The translations under genes were made by a program, and so were the position numbers. Of a stretch of 64,000 nt of DNA, positions 16,931 to 26,394 are shown piece after piece. The notes beneath the pieces were generated by a model that ran no database searches, was not told where the DNA came from, and saw only the letters and a program-made list of their open reading frames with translations. The stretch is taken from contig CAYTUG010000004.1 of assembly GCA_964441275.1 (NCBI GenBank), forward strand, positions 37,854 through 101,853, in the 5' to 3' direction. Origin of the DNA: SZUA-584 sp964441275 (GTDB lineage Bacteria > Bacillota > Clostridia > Christensenellales > SZUA-584). Position 1 is the first letter of the stretch; each line of letters opens with the position of its first letter.

Positions 16931-16947
16931 ATCGGAGGTTAGCAAGT

Positions 16948-18477
16948 ATGAAAAAAGCGTTTTTAAGCGTGTTTGACAAAACGGGAATTGCGCAATTCGC
17001 AAGAGGACTGATTGACCAAGGCTTTGAGATATTATCCACGGGCGGCACGCAGGCGGAGCTTGAAAAAGCCGGGATTGCGGTCACCAACGTTTCGGATGTT
17101 ACCGGATTTGCGGAATGCCTCGATGGCCGGGTTAAAACGCTTCACCCCAAAATCCACGCTGGAATATTGGCAATGCGCGATAAAAAAGAGCATATGCAAC
17201 AGATAGAAGAGCTCAATATACACCTTATCGATATAGTGGCGGTAAATCTGTATCCTTTCAAACAGACGATATCAAAACAAAACGCAACACTGGAACAGGC
17301 TATAGAAAACATAGACATAGGCGGCCCGGCAATGTTGCGCGCTGCGGCTAAGAACTGGCGGGACGTGGCGGCATTGACAGACCCGCAGGATTATGCGCTC
17401 ATACTTGGCGAGCTGAAAGCGGGAGGAATATCAGACCAGACTAAGTTTAATCTTTGTGTTAAGGTTTTTGAGCATACCGCGGCATACGATGCTATTATAT
17501 CCCGCTATCTGCGTGGAAAAACAGAAGGGTATCCCGAAAAGCTAACGCTTACGTTTGATAAGGCGCACGATATGCGTTACGGCGAGAATCCGCATCAAAG
17601 CGCGGCATTCTATAAAGAACCGCTTGATGTGCGGGCGAGCATCGCCGACGCGCGGCAGCTATGGGGTAAGGAACTGTCGTTTAACAACATTAACGATTCT
17701 AACGGCGCGCTTGAATGCTTGAAAGAGTTTGTTGCGCCCGCAGCGGTTGCCGTAAAGCATGCCAACCCGTGCGGAGTTGGATGCGCAAGCAATATATATG
17801 AAGCTTATAAAAAAGCATACAATGCGGACCCGGTATCGATCTACGGCGGAATAGTGGCGGTTAACCGCGCTGTTGATGTAAAAACCGCACGGCAGATGAT
17901 AAACACTTTTTTAGAAATTGTAATTGCGCCGCAATTTGACGCCGAGGCGCTAAAGGTTTTAAAGACAAAGAAAAACTTAAGAATATTGCAGCTTGAGTCC
18001 ATGCTTGAAGATTGCCAATCAGAAGAATATGATATTAAAAAAACGCGCGGGGGATTGCTGATTCAGCAGTGCGATGATAAGCTTACAGACGGCGAATTCA
18101 AAACGGTTACCAAAATTCCACCCGATAAAAAACAATCCGAAGATCTTTTGTTCGCGTGGAAAGTGGTAAAGCACATCAAATCAAACGGGATAGCAATTGT
18201 AAAGGACGGCCAAACAATAGGGTTGGGGCCGGGGCAGGTTTCGAGGATATGGGCGGCGCAGGCGGCGCTTGAGCGTGCGGGCAAAGCAGCTAAAGGGGCG
18301 GTTTTAGCTTCCGATGCGTTTTTTCCTTTCGACGATTGCGTAAAAATAGCGGCAGAATACGGAATAAGCGCAATAGTACAGCCGGGAGGCAGTGTGCGTG
18401 ATGCCGATTCTATAAAAGCGTGTGATGAGCTTGGCATAGCTATGGTTTTTACAAATATGCGCCATTTTAAGCATTAG
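16948..18477 (+). CDS. purH: Bifunctional AICAR formyltransferase / IMP cyclohydrolase
   Basis: Performs the last two steps to IMP. The 509 residues comprise an N-terminal MGS-like cyclohydrolase domain (SVFDKTGIAQFARGL, VKTLHPKIHAGILA at about 62-75) and a C-terminal AICAR transformylase domain (MRYGENPHQSAAFY at about 210-223, VAVKHANPCGVG at about 270, and QPGGSVRDADSI near the end). GGAGG lies upstream of ATG 16948. Length and motifs are ordinary for the family. Confidence 0.97.
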   Translation: MKKAFLSVFDKTGIAQFARGLIDQGFEILSTGGTQAELEKAGIAVTNVSDVTGFAECLDGRVKTLHPKIHAGILAMRDKKEHMQQIEELNIHLIDIVAVNLYPFKQTISKQNATLEQAIENIDIGGPAMLRAAAKNWRDVAALTDPQDYALILGELKAGGISDQTKFNLCVKVFEHTAAYDAIISRYLRGKTEGYPEKLTLTFDKAHDMRYGENPHQSAAFYKEPLDVRASIADARQLWGKELSFNNINDSNGALECLKEFVAPAAVAVKHANPCGVGCASNIYEAYKKAYNADPVSIYGGIVAVNRAVDVKTARQMINTFLEIVIAPQFDAEALKVLKTKKNLRILQLESMLEDCQSEEYDIKKTRGGLLIQQCDDKLTDGEFKTVTKIPPDKKQSEDLLFAWKVVKHIKSNGIAIVKDGQTIGLGPGQVSRIWAAQAALERAGKAAKGAVLASDAFFPFDDCVKIAAEYGISAIVQPGGSVRDADSIKACDELGIAMVFTNMRHFKH

Positions 18478-18485
18478 GAGAGCAC

Positions 18486-19736
18486 ATGAAGATATTTGTG
18501 GTAGGCGGCGGCGGCAGAGAACACGCAATAATATGGAAGTTAGCGCAAAATAAACGCGTTAGCCAGATACACTGCGCGCCCGGAAACGGGGGGATAGCGC
18601 AGTTAGCAAAATGTGTGCCCATATCGGCTACCGATTTAGACGGTTTAAGCGGTTACGCGCAAAAAGAAAAGTTTGACCTGGCGATAGTCGCATCGGACGA
18701 CCCGCTTTTTTTGGGTTTGGTGGACAGGTTTGAAGCTGCTGGTATACGCGCTTTTGGTCCAACCGCAAAAGGCGCGCGGCTTGAGGGAAGCAAGGTATAC
18801 GCAAAAGAGCTTATGCAAAAGTACAACATACCGACTGCCCAATATGCCGTCTTTTCAAAATTTGCCCAAGCGCTTGAGTATGTTCAAAAATGTGCATTGC
18901 CAATTGTAATAAAGGCGGACGGGCTTGCGCTCGGCAAAGGGGTTGTTATTTGCAATACCGCACAGCAGGCGAAACAGGCTCTTGAACTGATTATGGTAAA
19001 AAAAGTGTTCAAGGACGCGGGCAACCGTGTGGTTATAGAAGAGTTTTTAGAGGGGCCGGAGGTTTCGATACTGGCTTTTTGTGACGGCACGACAATACTG
19101 CCCATGCAAAGCGCGCAGGACCATAAACGCGCATATGACGGCGATACGGGGCCAAATACGGGAGGCATGGGAACGTTTTCGCCCAGCCCGAAATATACGG
19201 ACGAAGTGCGTGTGAAGGTGGAAAAGTGCATAATAGAGCGCACGGCAAAAGCGCTTAAATCAGAACGGATAGATTATCGCGGGGTAATCTTTTTTGGAAT
19301 TATATTGACTGAGCACGGGCCTAAGCTTTTAGAGTACAATGCCCGTTTTGGAGACCCGGAAGCGCAGGTTGTGTTGCCAAGGCTCAAGAATGATTTATTA
19401 GAAATAATTGAAGCTTCGCTTGACGGCGAGTTGGCAGGGGTAAAACTTGATTGGGACAAACGCAGCGCGGTATGCGTAATACTCGCCTCGGGCGGCTATC
19501 CCAACGCGTATGAAAAAGGGTTTGCCATAAAAGGCATAGAACGGATAAATGACGCATTTGTTTTTTATGCGGGCACGGCGCTAAAAGAGGGTGTTCTTGT
19601 TACTGACGGGGGGCGGGTGATGGGGATTAGCGCACTCGGGGATGATATCGAATCGGCAAGAGAGGCGGCATATGCACAAGTGTCAAAAATACGCTTTGAC
19701 AAAATGCAGTACCGCAGCGATATAGGTTTAAAATAA
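18486..19736 (+). CDS. purD: Phosphoribosylamine-glycine ligase
   Basis: ATP-grasp enzyme joining phosphoribosylamine and glycine to GAR. The 416 residues begin VVGGGGREHAIIW and include VIKADGLALGKGVVIC (about 143-158, ATP-grasp), HKRAYDGDTGPNTGGMG (about 213-229) and LLEYNARFGDPEAQV (about 279-293, metal ligands). GGAG stands eight bases upstream of ATG 18486. Last gene of the pur cluster. purL, purQ, purS and purB are absent here and must lie elsewhere for a full pathway. Confidence 0.97.
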   Translation: MKIFVVGGGGREHAIIWKLAQNKRVSQIHCAPGNGGIAQLAKCVPISATDLDGLSGYAQKEKFDLAIVASDDPLFLGLVDRFEAAGIRAFGPTAKGARLEGSKVYAKELMQKYNIPTAQYAVFSKFAQALEYVQKCALPIVIKADGLALGKGVVICNTAQQAKQALELIMVKKVFKDAGNRVVIEEFLEGPEVSILAFCDGTTILPMQSAQDHKRAYDGDTGPNTGGMGTFSPSPKYTDEVRVKVEKCIIERTAKALKSERIDYRGVIFFGIILTEHGPKLLEYNARFGDPEAQVVLPRLKNDLLEIIEASLDGELAGVKLDWDKRSAVCVILASGGYPNAYEKGFAIKGIERINDAFVFYAGTALKEGVLVTDGGRVMGISALGDDIESAREAAYAQVSKIRFDKMQYRSDIGLK

Positions 19737-19757
19737 ACGGCGGCAGAGGGAAATTTT

Positions 19758-20885
19758 ATGAAAATAGTTGTGGCACCGGATTCTTTTAAAGGCACTTTAA
19801 GCTCTATTGAGGTTTGCGAAATAATTAAAAGCGCAATAACCGATTGTGACGGAAACGCTGATATTCTCACCATACCTATTGCGGACGGGGGGGAAGGCAC
19901 GGTCGATGCGTTTTTGCACGCCGCGGGAGGCGAAAAAATATTCGCAAAAGTTAAAGATCCTCTCATGAAGGACATTACTGCATATTACGGTATATTGGAA
20001 GACAAAACCACCGCAGTTATCGAGATGGCGGCAGCGTCCGGGCTTATGCACGTTCAAGATGATTTGCGGCCTCTTGAAGCGTCTACCTATGGCACGGGCC
20101 AGCTTGTTTTGGACGCCGTTAAAAAGGGCTGCAAAAAGATAATACTCGGGCTTGGGGGAAGCGCCACAACCGACGGAGGCGCGGGCGCGGCAATTGCCCT
20201 TGGCGCCCGGCTTTTAACTCAGAAAGCTACGCCCGTAGCGCCCGGCGGAGGCGGGCTTGGCTTGCTTTACGACATAGACTTAAGCGAAGCTAAAAAAAAT
20301 CTTGAAGGCGTGGAAATTGTGCTCGCCTGTGACGTTGATAACCGCTTTTTAGGCAAAAACGGCTGTGCGCACGTGTTTGCGCCGCAAAAAGGCGCCGATG
20401 AAAAACAGGTTGAGATTCTCGATAACAATCTTGCTCACTATGCCCGGTTGCTTGAAAAAAAGCTTGGGGTAAATATTGCCGATGTGAAAGGCACAGGCGC
20501 CGCCGGAGGGGTGGCTGTGGCTTTTTTGGCTATAGCCAAAACAAGCATAGTGTCGGGAATCGGAGTGGTGCTTGAAACGGTAAGGTTTAACGAGATTATC
20601 AAAACCGCCGATTTAATAATAACGGGGGAGGGCAGAATAGACGGGCAATCCGTTTACGGCAAAGTGCCCGTTGGCATCGCAAGGGCCGCAAAACCTTTCG
20701 GGGTTCCCGTAATCGCAATAGGCGGAAGTTTGGGGGACAATTACCAGAAGGTGTACGGCGAGGGGATAAGCTGTGTTTTTTGCAGCGTCAAAGATTCGGT
20801 TCCGTTTGAAATTGTAAAGAAAACCTGTAAACAGGATTTGTATCAAATAGTAAAGAACCTGTTTGCTTTTAGGAAATTGTTTTGA
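19758..20885 (+). CDS. glxK: Glycerate kinase (GarK/GlxK family)
   Basis: Phosphorylates D-glycerate, linking glycerate or glyoxylate metabolism to glycolysis; whether the product is 2- or 3-phosphoglycerate cannot be told by eye. The 375 residues start with VVAPDSFKGTLSSIEVCEII and include IADGGEGTVDAFL (about 42), GLGGSATTDGGAGAA (about 133-147) and ITGEGRIDGQSVYGK (about 287-301), all conserved in the family. It follows purD by 21 bp with GAGGG upstream and may be read through from the pur operon. It converges with the minus-strand gene ending at 20897. Confidence 0.93.
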   Translation: MKIVVAPDSFKGTLSSIEVCEIIKSAITDCDGNADILTIPIADGGEGTVDAFLHAAGGEKIFAKVKDPLMKDITAYYGILEDKTTAVIEMAAASGLMHVQDDLRPLEASTYGTGQLVLDAVKKGCKKIILGLGGSATTDGGAGAAIALGARLLTQKATPVAPGGGGLGLLYDIDLSEAKKNLEGVEIVLACDVDNRFLGKNGCAHVFAPQKGADEKQVEILDNNLAHYARLLEKKLGVNIADVKGTGAAGGVAVAFLAIAKTSIVSGIGVVLETVRFNEIIKTADLIITGEGRIDGQSVYGKVPVGIARAAKPFGVPVIAIGGSLGDNYQKVYGEGISCVFCSVKDSVPFEIVKKTCKQDLYQIVKNLFAFRKLF

Positions 20886-20896
20886 ATTTGTACATG

Positions 20897-22006
20897 TCAA
20901 TGGCTTATCAGGCTGCTGCGCAACGTTTTCAGCGCATTTTTATCTCCTCTGAAAGCTTTTTCCGCAAGGCTGTTTAGCGTATGCAGCATGTTTGGGTCAC
21001 CGAACGCTGCGTTTTGGCAAATCAGCTCGCACATCGCTTTTTTGCATCCGTCGTCGCTGTATATTTCGATATCGGGTGCAGCGGGAAAAACCCCGAGAGC
21101 GGCAACGCGGCGCTGCATTTTGTTGCTTACCGTCAAAATGGCAAATTGTTGGCACGCCTTTAGTTTGGGCTGTTCGGCCGCATCGCTCACTCCTATCATT
21201 TGAACCATATCGGTGTATCCTCCGATGGCGTAAGCTTTAAACCCGGGCGCTTGCCCATGCTTGAACTGCTGCCAAACTTCAAAGAGCTGCCTGTGCGATG
21301 CAATTAAAACAGCGGCTTGTTCGTTGCAAAAATATTGTAATCCGTTTTGCAGTTTCCCCGGGATGTTCAACGCAACATCAGCCGGCTCGGGCTTTTCAAA
21401 GGTTGAAATGTCGGGTCTTTTAACATCCGGATACTGATGCTTTGCAAGCGCGGGCAGCGAAGTGTAACCTTTTTCAGAATCAAAACATATGCCGAGTTTG
21501 GCGGCATTTAACAGCTGCTCCGGCCGTATGCCCCAATCGTCGGCAATCTCAATGCCTTTTTCGTTTAGCATATCGGTATTGACTATCGCGCAGTATCCGC
21601 CGCATAGATACGGGTATGCGTTATGCGCGCCCGGGTTAAAACAGTGGTTTGCGGGCGGCAAAGCGGCAAAACTCCATTGAGCGGCAAATCCGTAAGGATA
21701 AGAGATAATATCGGGCTTAAAACCGTTTGTCAGCGCTTCGGCGGCATCGTCTTTCGAAAGGCAGACAAGGTCTATAAAAACATGCGGGTTGCATGCTTCG
21801 AATTGCAATATGCACTTTTCCAAGAAAGAGGCCACAGACGAACCCGCTGTGCGCCAATCCGAAATATGCAACAGCGTTAATATGCCTTTATACTGCTCGG
21901 CCAAGGGCAGCTTCTGATAAAACGAAAGTATCAGGAAAGGGGAGAAGGCGAGCAGTATAATAGTTAGAGCGCACAAAAAAACAGCATAAGGCTTCAAATA
22001 TATCAC
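20897..22006 (-). CDS. Membrane-anchored solute-binding-like protein
   Basis: A 369-residue protein with one N-terminal hydrophobic segment (about residues 7-29) and an extracellular part resembling family 1 ABC sugar-binding proteins: the sequence around FKPDIISYPYGFAA and a late FAILTVSNKMQRRVAALGVFPA segment fit that fold. No lipobox Cys is seen at the end of the signal, which is unusual for a Gram-positive binding protein, and no permease gene is nearby. It is the last gene of a minus-strand set with ROK kinase, hprK and a HAD phosphatase. It may be a sensor or decoy rather than a transporter subunit. Function uncertain. Confidence 0.6.
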   Translation of the reverse strand: MIYLKPYAVFLCALTIILLAFSPFLILSFYQKLPLAEQYKGILTLLHISDWRTAGSSVASFLEKCILQFEACNPHVFIDLVCLSKDDAAEALTNGFKPDIISYPYGFAAQWSFAALPPANHCFNPGAHNAYPYLCGGYCAIVNTDMLNEKGIEIADDWGIRPEQLLNAAKLGICFDSEKGYTSLPALAKHQYPDVKRPDISTFEKPEPADVALNIPGKLQNGLQYFCNEQAAVLIASHRQLFEVWQQFKHGQAPGFKAYAIGGYTDMVQMIGVSDAAEQPKLKACQQFAILTVSNKMQRRVAALGVFPAAPDIEIYSDDGCKKAMCELICQNAAFGDPNMLHTLNSLAEKAFRGDKNALKTLRSSLISH

Positions 22007-22045
22007 CCTTGCTTATTATATTTGCTACCGCCGGACATAATGAAT

Positions 22046-22987
22046 TTATTTATTAAGGGCAAGCATTGCGGCGCCGATTATGCCGGCATCGTTTCCGCCG
22101 GTGGCAAGTTTAATATCCGCGTATTTTTTGCCTGCAAAAACGCCTTTGGTTTTACTATTTTCTATTATTTTATCGAGCAAAAAATCTCCCGCAGCTGCAA
22201 CTCCGCCTCCAATCGCAATTATATCCGGGTCAAACAGGTTTTTAATCGAACCTATGCCCATGGCAAGGAATTTAACATACTCGTCCAGTATGGCGTTTGC
22301 AATAAAATCGCCTTGTTTTGCGCAATCTATAACAAGCTTAGCGGTTACAAGGTTTAAATCGCCGTTTGATTGGTGATGCATCATGCTTTCGGGACGCTCG
22401 ACAACGGACAACCGCCCGCGGTGGGTCAACGCCAAAGCCGAAGCGTACGTTTCAAGGCAGCCGCGGTTCCCGCACGAGCACGGGGTCCCGTCCGGCACGA
22501 TCTCAATATGACCGATTTCGCCTCCCATACCGTGAGCGCCGCTAAACGGTTTGCCGTCAATTACAATGCCTCCGCCTACTCCCGTCCCGAGGGTGAGCAA
22601 AACGCCCACCTTGCTGCCTTTTAACGAGCCGAGATGATACTCGTATACGGCCGCCACGTTTGCATCGTTGTTAATATAAACAGGCACATCTATATGTGAC
22701 GTAAGAGCGGCTTTAAGCGGCACATCAAGCCAGTAAAGATTTACGGCCGTGGAAAGCTCTTTATGCGCAAACCCGGGGATGCCCACGCCTATCCCGGCAA
22801 TCTGATTAAGCGCGATTCCGTTATTTTGAGCAAGCACAAACAACGATTCGGCCATATCGGCCGCAACGCTTGAAAAACCGCGCTGCGGGATGGTGGGCAG
22901 GCTTGTTTTGCAGCACAGATTTAAGTTTTCGTCTATTATTCCTGTTTTTATACCCATACCCCCAAGGTCTATCCCTACAAAATACAT
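22046..22987 (-). CDS. ROK family glucokinase-like sugar kinase
   Basis: A 313-residue ROK protein without a DNA-binding domain, so a sugar kinase. The N-terminal phosphate loop is FVGIDLGGMGIKTGIID (residues 3-19). TLGTGVGGGIVIDG is at about 132-145, GAHGMGGEIGHIEI at about 150-163, and the zinc motif CSCGNRGCLETYAS at about 170-183. Glucose is the usual substrate of such clostridial proteins, but specificity is not visible. The canonical G-T-T/N-K of glucokinases reads G-M-G-I-K here. It lies 2 bp downstream of hprK and is presumably cotranscribed with it, fitting a sugar-sensing operon. Confidence 0.85.
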   Translation of the reverse strand: MYFVGIDLGGMGIKTGIIDENLNLCCKTSLPTIPQRGFSSVAADMAESLFVLAQNNGIALNQIAGIGVGIPGFAHKELSTAVNLYWLDVPLKAALTSHIDVPVYINNDANVAAVYEYHLGSLKGSKVGVLLTLGTGVGGGIVIDGKPFSGAHGMGGEIGHIEIVPDGTPCSCGNRGCLETYASALALTHRGRLSVVERPESMMHHQSNGDLNLVTAKLVIDCAKQGDFIANAILDEYVKFLAMGIGSIKNLFDPDIIAIGGGVAAAGDFLLDKIIENSKTKGVFAGKKYADIKLATGGNDAGIIGAAMLALNK

Positions 22988-22989
22988 AA

Positions 22990-23925
22990 TTAATCTCCTT
23001 TCATGCTTTGCGGCGCAATAATACTGAGCAATTTATTATCGAGCTGCTCTGCCGTAAAATGCCCCATGCTTTTCAAACGAAAATCCATAGCCGCCACTTC
23101 AATAATTATAGCAAGATTTCTGCCCGGGCGGATAGGTATTGTTATTATAGGTATTTTAACTCCGAGCAGAGTAATATATTCTTGGTTAAGACCAAGCCTG
23201 TCTATGCTCAAAGGGTTGCCGAATTCTAAATTTACGGCAAGCTCTATCGATTTTTCCACCATGACGGCGCCGATTCCGTACAGCGTCCGCACATCAATTA
23301 TCCCAAGCCCGCGAATTTCCATCATGTGGCGGATAACTTCGGGGGATTGGCCAACTAATTGGTTGTCCGTTAACTTGATAATTTCCACAACATCGTCTGC
23401 AACCAACCGATGACCGCGCTTGACAAGCTCTAAAGCGGTTTCGCTCTTGCCTACGCCTGAGTCTCCCATCAGCATTATCCCCACTCCGTATACGTCCATA
23501 AGCCCGGCGTGGCGTGAAATACTGGGCGCTAACACGCGGTCTAAATAAACGGTGGCGCGGTGGCTGAGTTTGGTGGTGGTAAGGCCGGACATCAACACGG
23601 GGGTGTTGTATTTTTTAGCCGCCTGCATCATTTCATCGGGCGGGGTGAGGTTGCGGCCGATAAGTACGCACGGCACGTTTCCGGCAAAAAACCGATCAAG
23701 CCTTTTATTGCGCAGTTCGGGCTTTAGGTTTTGAATGTACGTCATTTCTACCATTCCGAAAAGCTGTATCCGGTTCACGGCGAAATATTCAAAAAAGCCC
23801 GCCATCTGAAGGCCGGGGCGGTTTAAATCAGACGTATCGACAAATACCGTATCGTTGCCGCCCTTAAAGATAACGTCCAAGTTAAGCTCTTTTGCAAAGT
23901 CGTCTATTACAAGCTTATATTTCAC
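22990..23925 (-). CDS. hprK: HPr kinase/phosphorylase
   Basis: Phosphorylates Ser46 of HPr in response to glycolytic intermediates and removes it with phosphate, setting carbon catabolite repression through CcpA. The 311 residues have an N-terminal DRTGG-like domain and a kinase domain with the P-loop GDSGVGKSETALEL (about 153-166), followed by RGHRLVADDVVEI and MEIRGLGIIDV (about 202-212, the family signature). GTG start at 23925 with GGAGG inside the end of the upstream HAD gene; the two genes are 1 bp apart. HPr and CcpA genes are not in the window. Confidence 0.96.
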   Translation of the reverse strand: MKYKLVIDDFAKELNLDVIFKGGNDTVFVDTSDLNRPGLQMAGFFEYFAVNRIQLFGMVEMTYIQNLKPELRNKRLDRFFAGNVPCVLIGRNLTPPDEMMQAAKKYNTPVLMSGLTTTKLSHRATVYLDRVLAPSISRHAGLMDVYGVGIMLMGDSGVGKSETALELVKRGHRLVADDVVEIIKLTDNQLVGQSPEVIRHMMEIRGLGIIDVRTLYGIGAVMVEKSIELAVNLEFGNPLSIDRLGLNQEYITLLGVKIPIITIPIRPGRNLAIIIEVAAMDFRLKSMGHFTAEQLDNKLLSIIAPQSMKGD

Positions 23926-23926
23926 T

Positions 23927-24721
23927 TCAAGCCTCCAGCAAATATTTTTCTATAACATCGGCAACCCCGCCGGCAGAATTTGCCGCGCAGATATAATCGG
24001 CCGCAGCTTTAGCTTCTCTTGAGGCATTGGCAACGGCAACTCCCAACCCCGCATATTTTATCATGGATACGTCCATCTGCGAATCGCCTATCGCTATGGT
24101 ATCTTTTTGGTCTATCCGGTAATATGATGTGATATATTCAAGAGCATTGCCTTTATTTGCATCGGGGGATATAAATTCGAGATATTCGGGTTTGGAACGC
24201 ACAACCGTTAGTTTCGGGAAAAGCGACTTTGCCTTGCTCTGCATGTCTAAAATTATATCCTTCTCTGAAACAAAGAGCACTTTAGGGGTTATTATGTCGT
24301 CCAGTTGGTTGATATTTGGGTTTTCAATCCCCGGGAAACCATAAAAATATTCATAATCTTGTGCGTATTTATTTTTTGCGCGATACACCAACTCGTCGTT
24401 AATGTAAACCTGGGCATGCACGCCATTGCTGTGCGCAAAGCTGAGCAGCTCTTTTACAACCGCCGGGTCTAACGATTTCGTGTAGAGCGGCTCGCCCGCG
24501 GCGTTAAAGATTTGGGCGCCGCCGTATACCGTAAGCAGCGTGTCAAGCCCGAGCTCGTCATAAAACCGCAAACAGCCTTTTCTGCTTCTGCCCGTGCAAA
24601 GCACAACGCGTACGCCTTTATCCACCGCTTTAGACACAGCCGTTTTAACACGCGGCGGTATGTTTAGGTTATCATCCAGCAAAGTATCGTCAATATCGAT
24701 CGCTAAAAGTTTATTGCTCAT
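23927..24721 (-). CDS. Cof-type HAD-IIB phosphatase
   Basis: A cytosolic sugar- or nucleotide-phosphate phosphatase of the HAD superfamily with a C2B cap. In 264 residues, motif I is AIDIDDTLLDD (residues 7-17, nucleophile and acid Asp), motif II VVLCTGRSR (about 35-43), Lys in ANKGNALEYI (about 188-197) and motif IV AIGDSQMDVSMIKYAG (about 210-225). Substrates of this family are broad and cannot be predicted. First gene of the minus-strand operon with hprK, a ROK kinase and a binding-like protein, which favours a sugar phosphate. Confidence 0.9.
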   Translation of the reverse strand: MSNKLLAIDIDDTLLDDNLNIPPRVKTAVSKAVDKGVRVVLCTGRSRKGCLRFYDELGLDTLLTVYGGAQIFNAAGEPLYTKSLDPAVVKELLSFAHSNGVHAQVYINDELVYRAKNKYAQDYEYFYGFPGIENPNINQLDDIITPKVLFVSEKDIILDMQSKAKSLFPKLTVVRSKPEYLEFISPDANKGNALEYITSYYRIDQKDTIAIGDSQMDVSMIKYAGLGVAVANASREAKAAADYICAANSAGGVADVIEKYLLEA

Positions 24722-24860
24722 TTATCCTCCATCAATATAATTTTACAATAAATCAATTATACATTCGAAAATCGATTTTGGAAACAAGCGTATTGCCTAT
24801 TCCGCCAAAAGGCAAAGGTTTTACAAAAAAGCACGCAATATAAAGACAAAAATAAACAAA

Positions 24861-24904
24861 TATATTGTGGGGCTATGTACAATATATTAAAAAACTGTTA
24901 TACT
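24861..24904 (+). promoter_or_regulatory. Promoter of the D,D-carboxypeptidase gene with overlapping inverted repeat
   Basis: TGTACA (24876-24881), 17-bp spacer, TATACT (24899-24904). TATATTGT (24861-24868) and ACAATATA (24879-24886) make a perfect 8-bp inverted repeat with a 10-bp centre that covers the -35, a typical repressor or activator site arrangement. Confidence 0.5.
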
Positions 24905-24941
24905 ACATTTCTAATTATACAACTCATTTAGGATGGTCGGG

Positions 24942-26363
24942 ATGATTAATCAGACAAAAAAAATACTTTCGGCGACGTTTATTATAATTATAACTTTTTT
25001 GTTGTTCGTGCAGCTATCTTTTGCCGCTCCTTCTTACGAAGGCAATGTGAAACCTTATGCGGTTTCACTAATTGACGCAAAATCCGGCACGGTGTTGTAC
25101 GCAAAGAATGTTGACGATACCATTGTGCCCGCCAGCACAACAAAAATAATGACGTGCATTTTAGGGTTGGAATATGGGGACTTATCCTCAAATGTTTTGG
25201 TTTCTAAGGCCGCATCGCGTGTAAAGGGTTCAAGTTTAAACATTATCGAAGGCGAGCAAATAGTGCTTGACGATTTGCTTATCGGGCTTATGCTTTGTTC
25301 CGGGAACGACGCCGCAACGGCTATTGCGGAGCATGTAGGGGGTTCGGTGGAGGCTTTCGTGGATATGATGAACGCAAAAGCCGATGAAATAGGCATGAGC
25401 CATACACATTATGTTAATCCGCACGGGCTGCCTTTGAAAAAGGACGGAGAAGAGATTAACAACGAAACAACGGTTTCGGACATGTCCAAGCTTACCCTGT
25501 ACGCAATGAAGAATCCAAAGTTTATGCAGATTGTCGGCAAAGACAGATACGAGATGCTAAAAACCAACAAAAGAAAAAGCGGCAGGACAATTAAAAACAC
25601 CAACCGCTTGATTAAAAGCGAATTTAAAGAATACTATAAATACGCTACCGGTATGAAAACGGGCGTAACAAATGCGGCAGGCAACTGTCTTGTTGCCACG
25701 GCTCAAAAAGAAGGTATGCAGCTTGCCTGTCTTATTTACAAAGATGATTCAAAAGGCGGGATGGGCAGATGGTCGGTGGCGAAGGGGCTGTTCGAGTTCG
25801 GGTTCGACAATTTTGTAACAGTTGAACTCGAACCTTTATTAAAAAACGTAAAACCCGTTACGGCTATTATTGAAAACCATTCCCAAAACGACATTTCTGA
25901 AGGCATGATCGAATTTAATAAGCCGGCGACGGAATGTATTACGATAGCAAAAACATTATATAATGACCTGCAGAACGGAGCTGACAGCATTGAGACGGAA
26001 TGCGAATACATCGAGCCTATGCATGCCCCGATAAAAAAGGGCGACCCGCTCGGATTCGTAAAATATATAAGCGAAAAAACAAAAGAAGTAATTTACGAAG
26101 GGAATTTGATAGCCCCGAGAGATGTGCTTGAATATGGAGCAGTTGACGAATTTGATAACGAGGGGCCTATTATAACAATGACCCCAAAGCCGCCCGAAGA
26201 AGTGGTGCCTTCAAGGGATACCGGTTTGATATGGATATGGGCAATAATTCCCGGGGGGCTTATAGCCTTTGTGGTTATACGGCTGCTTACATACAAAAGA
26301 AACAAAAGACGGCGTCCGGCTAAACGGCGCAAGCCGCAATATAGTTACAGGATAAGGCGTTAA
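24942..26363 (+). CDS. dacA: D-alanyl-D-alanine carboxypeptidase (penicillin-binding protein 5 type)
   Basis: Removes the terminal D-Ala of peptidoglycan stem peptides; serine penicillin-binding protein. The 473 residues include a signal peptide (about 1-28, ending at AAPSYEG), SxxK in ASTTKIMTC (about residue 66), SGN in LCSGNDAATAI (about 123), KTG in GMKTGVTNAAG (about 239), a C-terminal beta domain and then a membrane segment (about 429-449) with a basic tail. A C-terminal transmembrane helix replaces the amphipathic anchor of classical PBP5, as in DacB/DacF-like clostridial proteins. ATG 24942 is preferred over 24933 because AGGATGG then serves as ribosome site. A sporulation-linked variant is possible. 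Confidence 0.9.
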   Translation: MINQTKKILSATFIIIITFLLFVQLSFAAPSYEGNVKPYAVSLIDAKSGTVLYAKNVDDTIVPASTTKIMTCILGLEYGDLSSNVLVSKAASRVKGSSLNIIEGEQIVLDDLLIGLMLCSGNDAATAIAEHVGGSVEAFVDMMNAKADEIGMSHTHYVNPHGLPLKKDGEEINNETTVSDMSKLTLYAMKNPKFMQIVGKDRYEMLKTNKRKSGRTIKNTNRLIKSEFKEYYKYATGMKTGVTNAAGNCLVATAQKEGMQLACLIYKDDSKGGMGRWSVAKGLFEFGFDNFVTVELEPLLKNVKPVTAIIENHSQNDISEGMIEFNKPATECITIAKTLYNDLQNGADSIETECEYIEPMHAPIKKGDPLGFVKYISEKTKEVIYEGNLIAPRDVLEYGAVDEFDNEGPIITMTPKPPEEVVPSRDTGLIWIWAIIPGGLIAFVVIRLLTYKRNKRRRPAKRRKPQYSYRIRR

Positions 26364-26394
26364 ATAATAGTATAAAAACCATCCGGGAGCTTTT

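Noticed and set aside
26364..26394. Terminator between the carboxypeptidase and topoisomerase genes
   Set aside because: There are T-runs on both strands, but I cannot build a stem of more than a few pairs.
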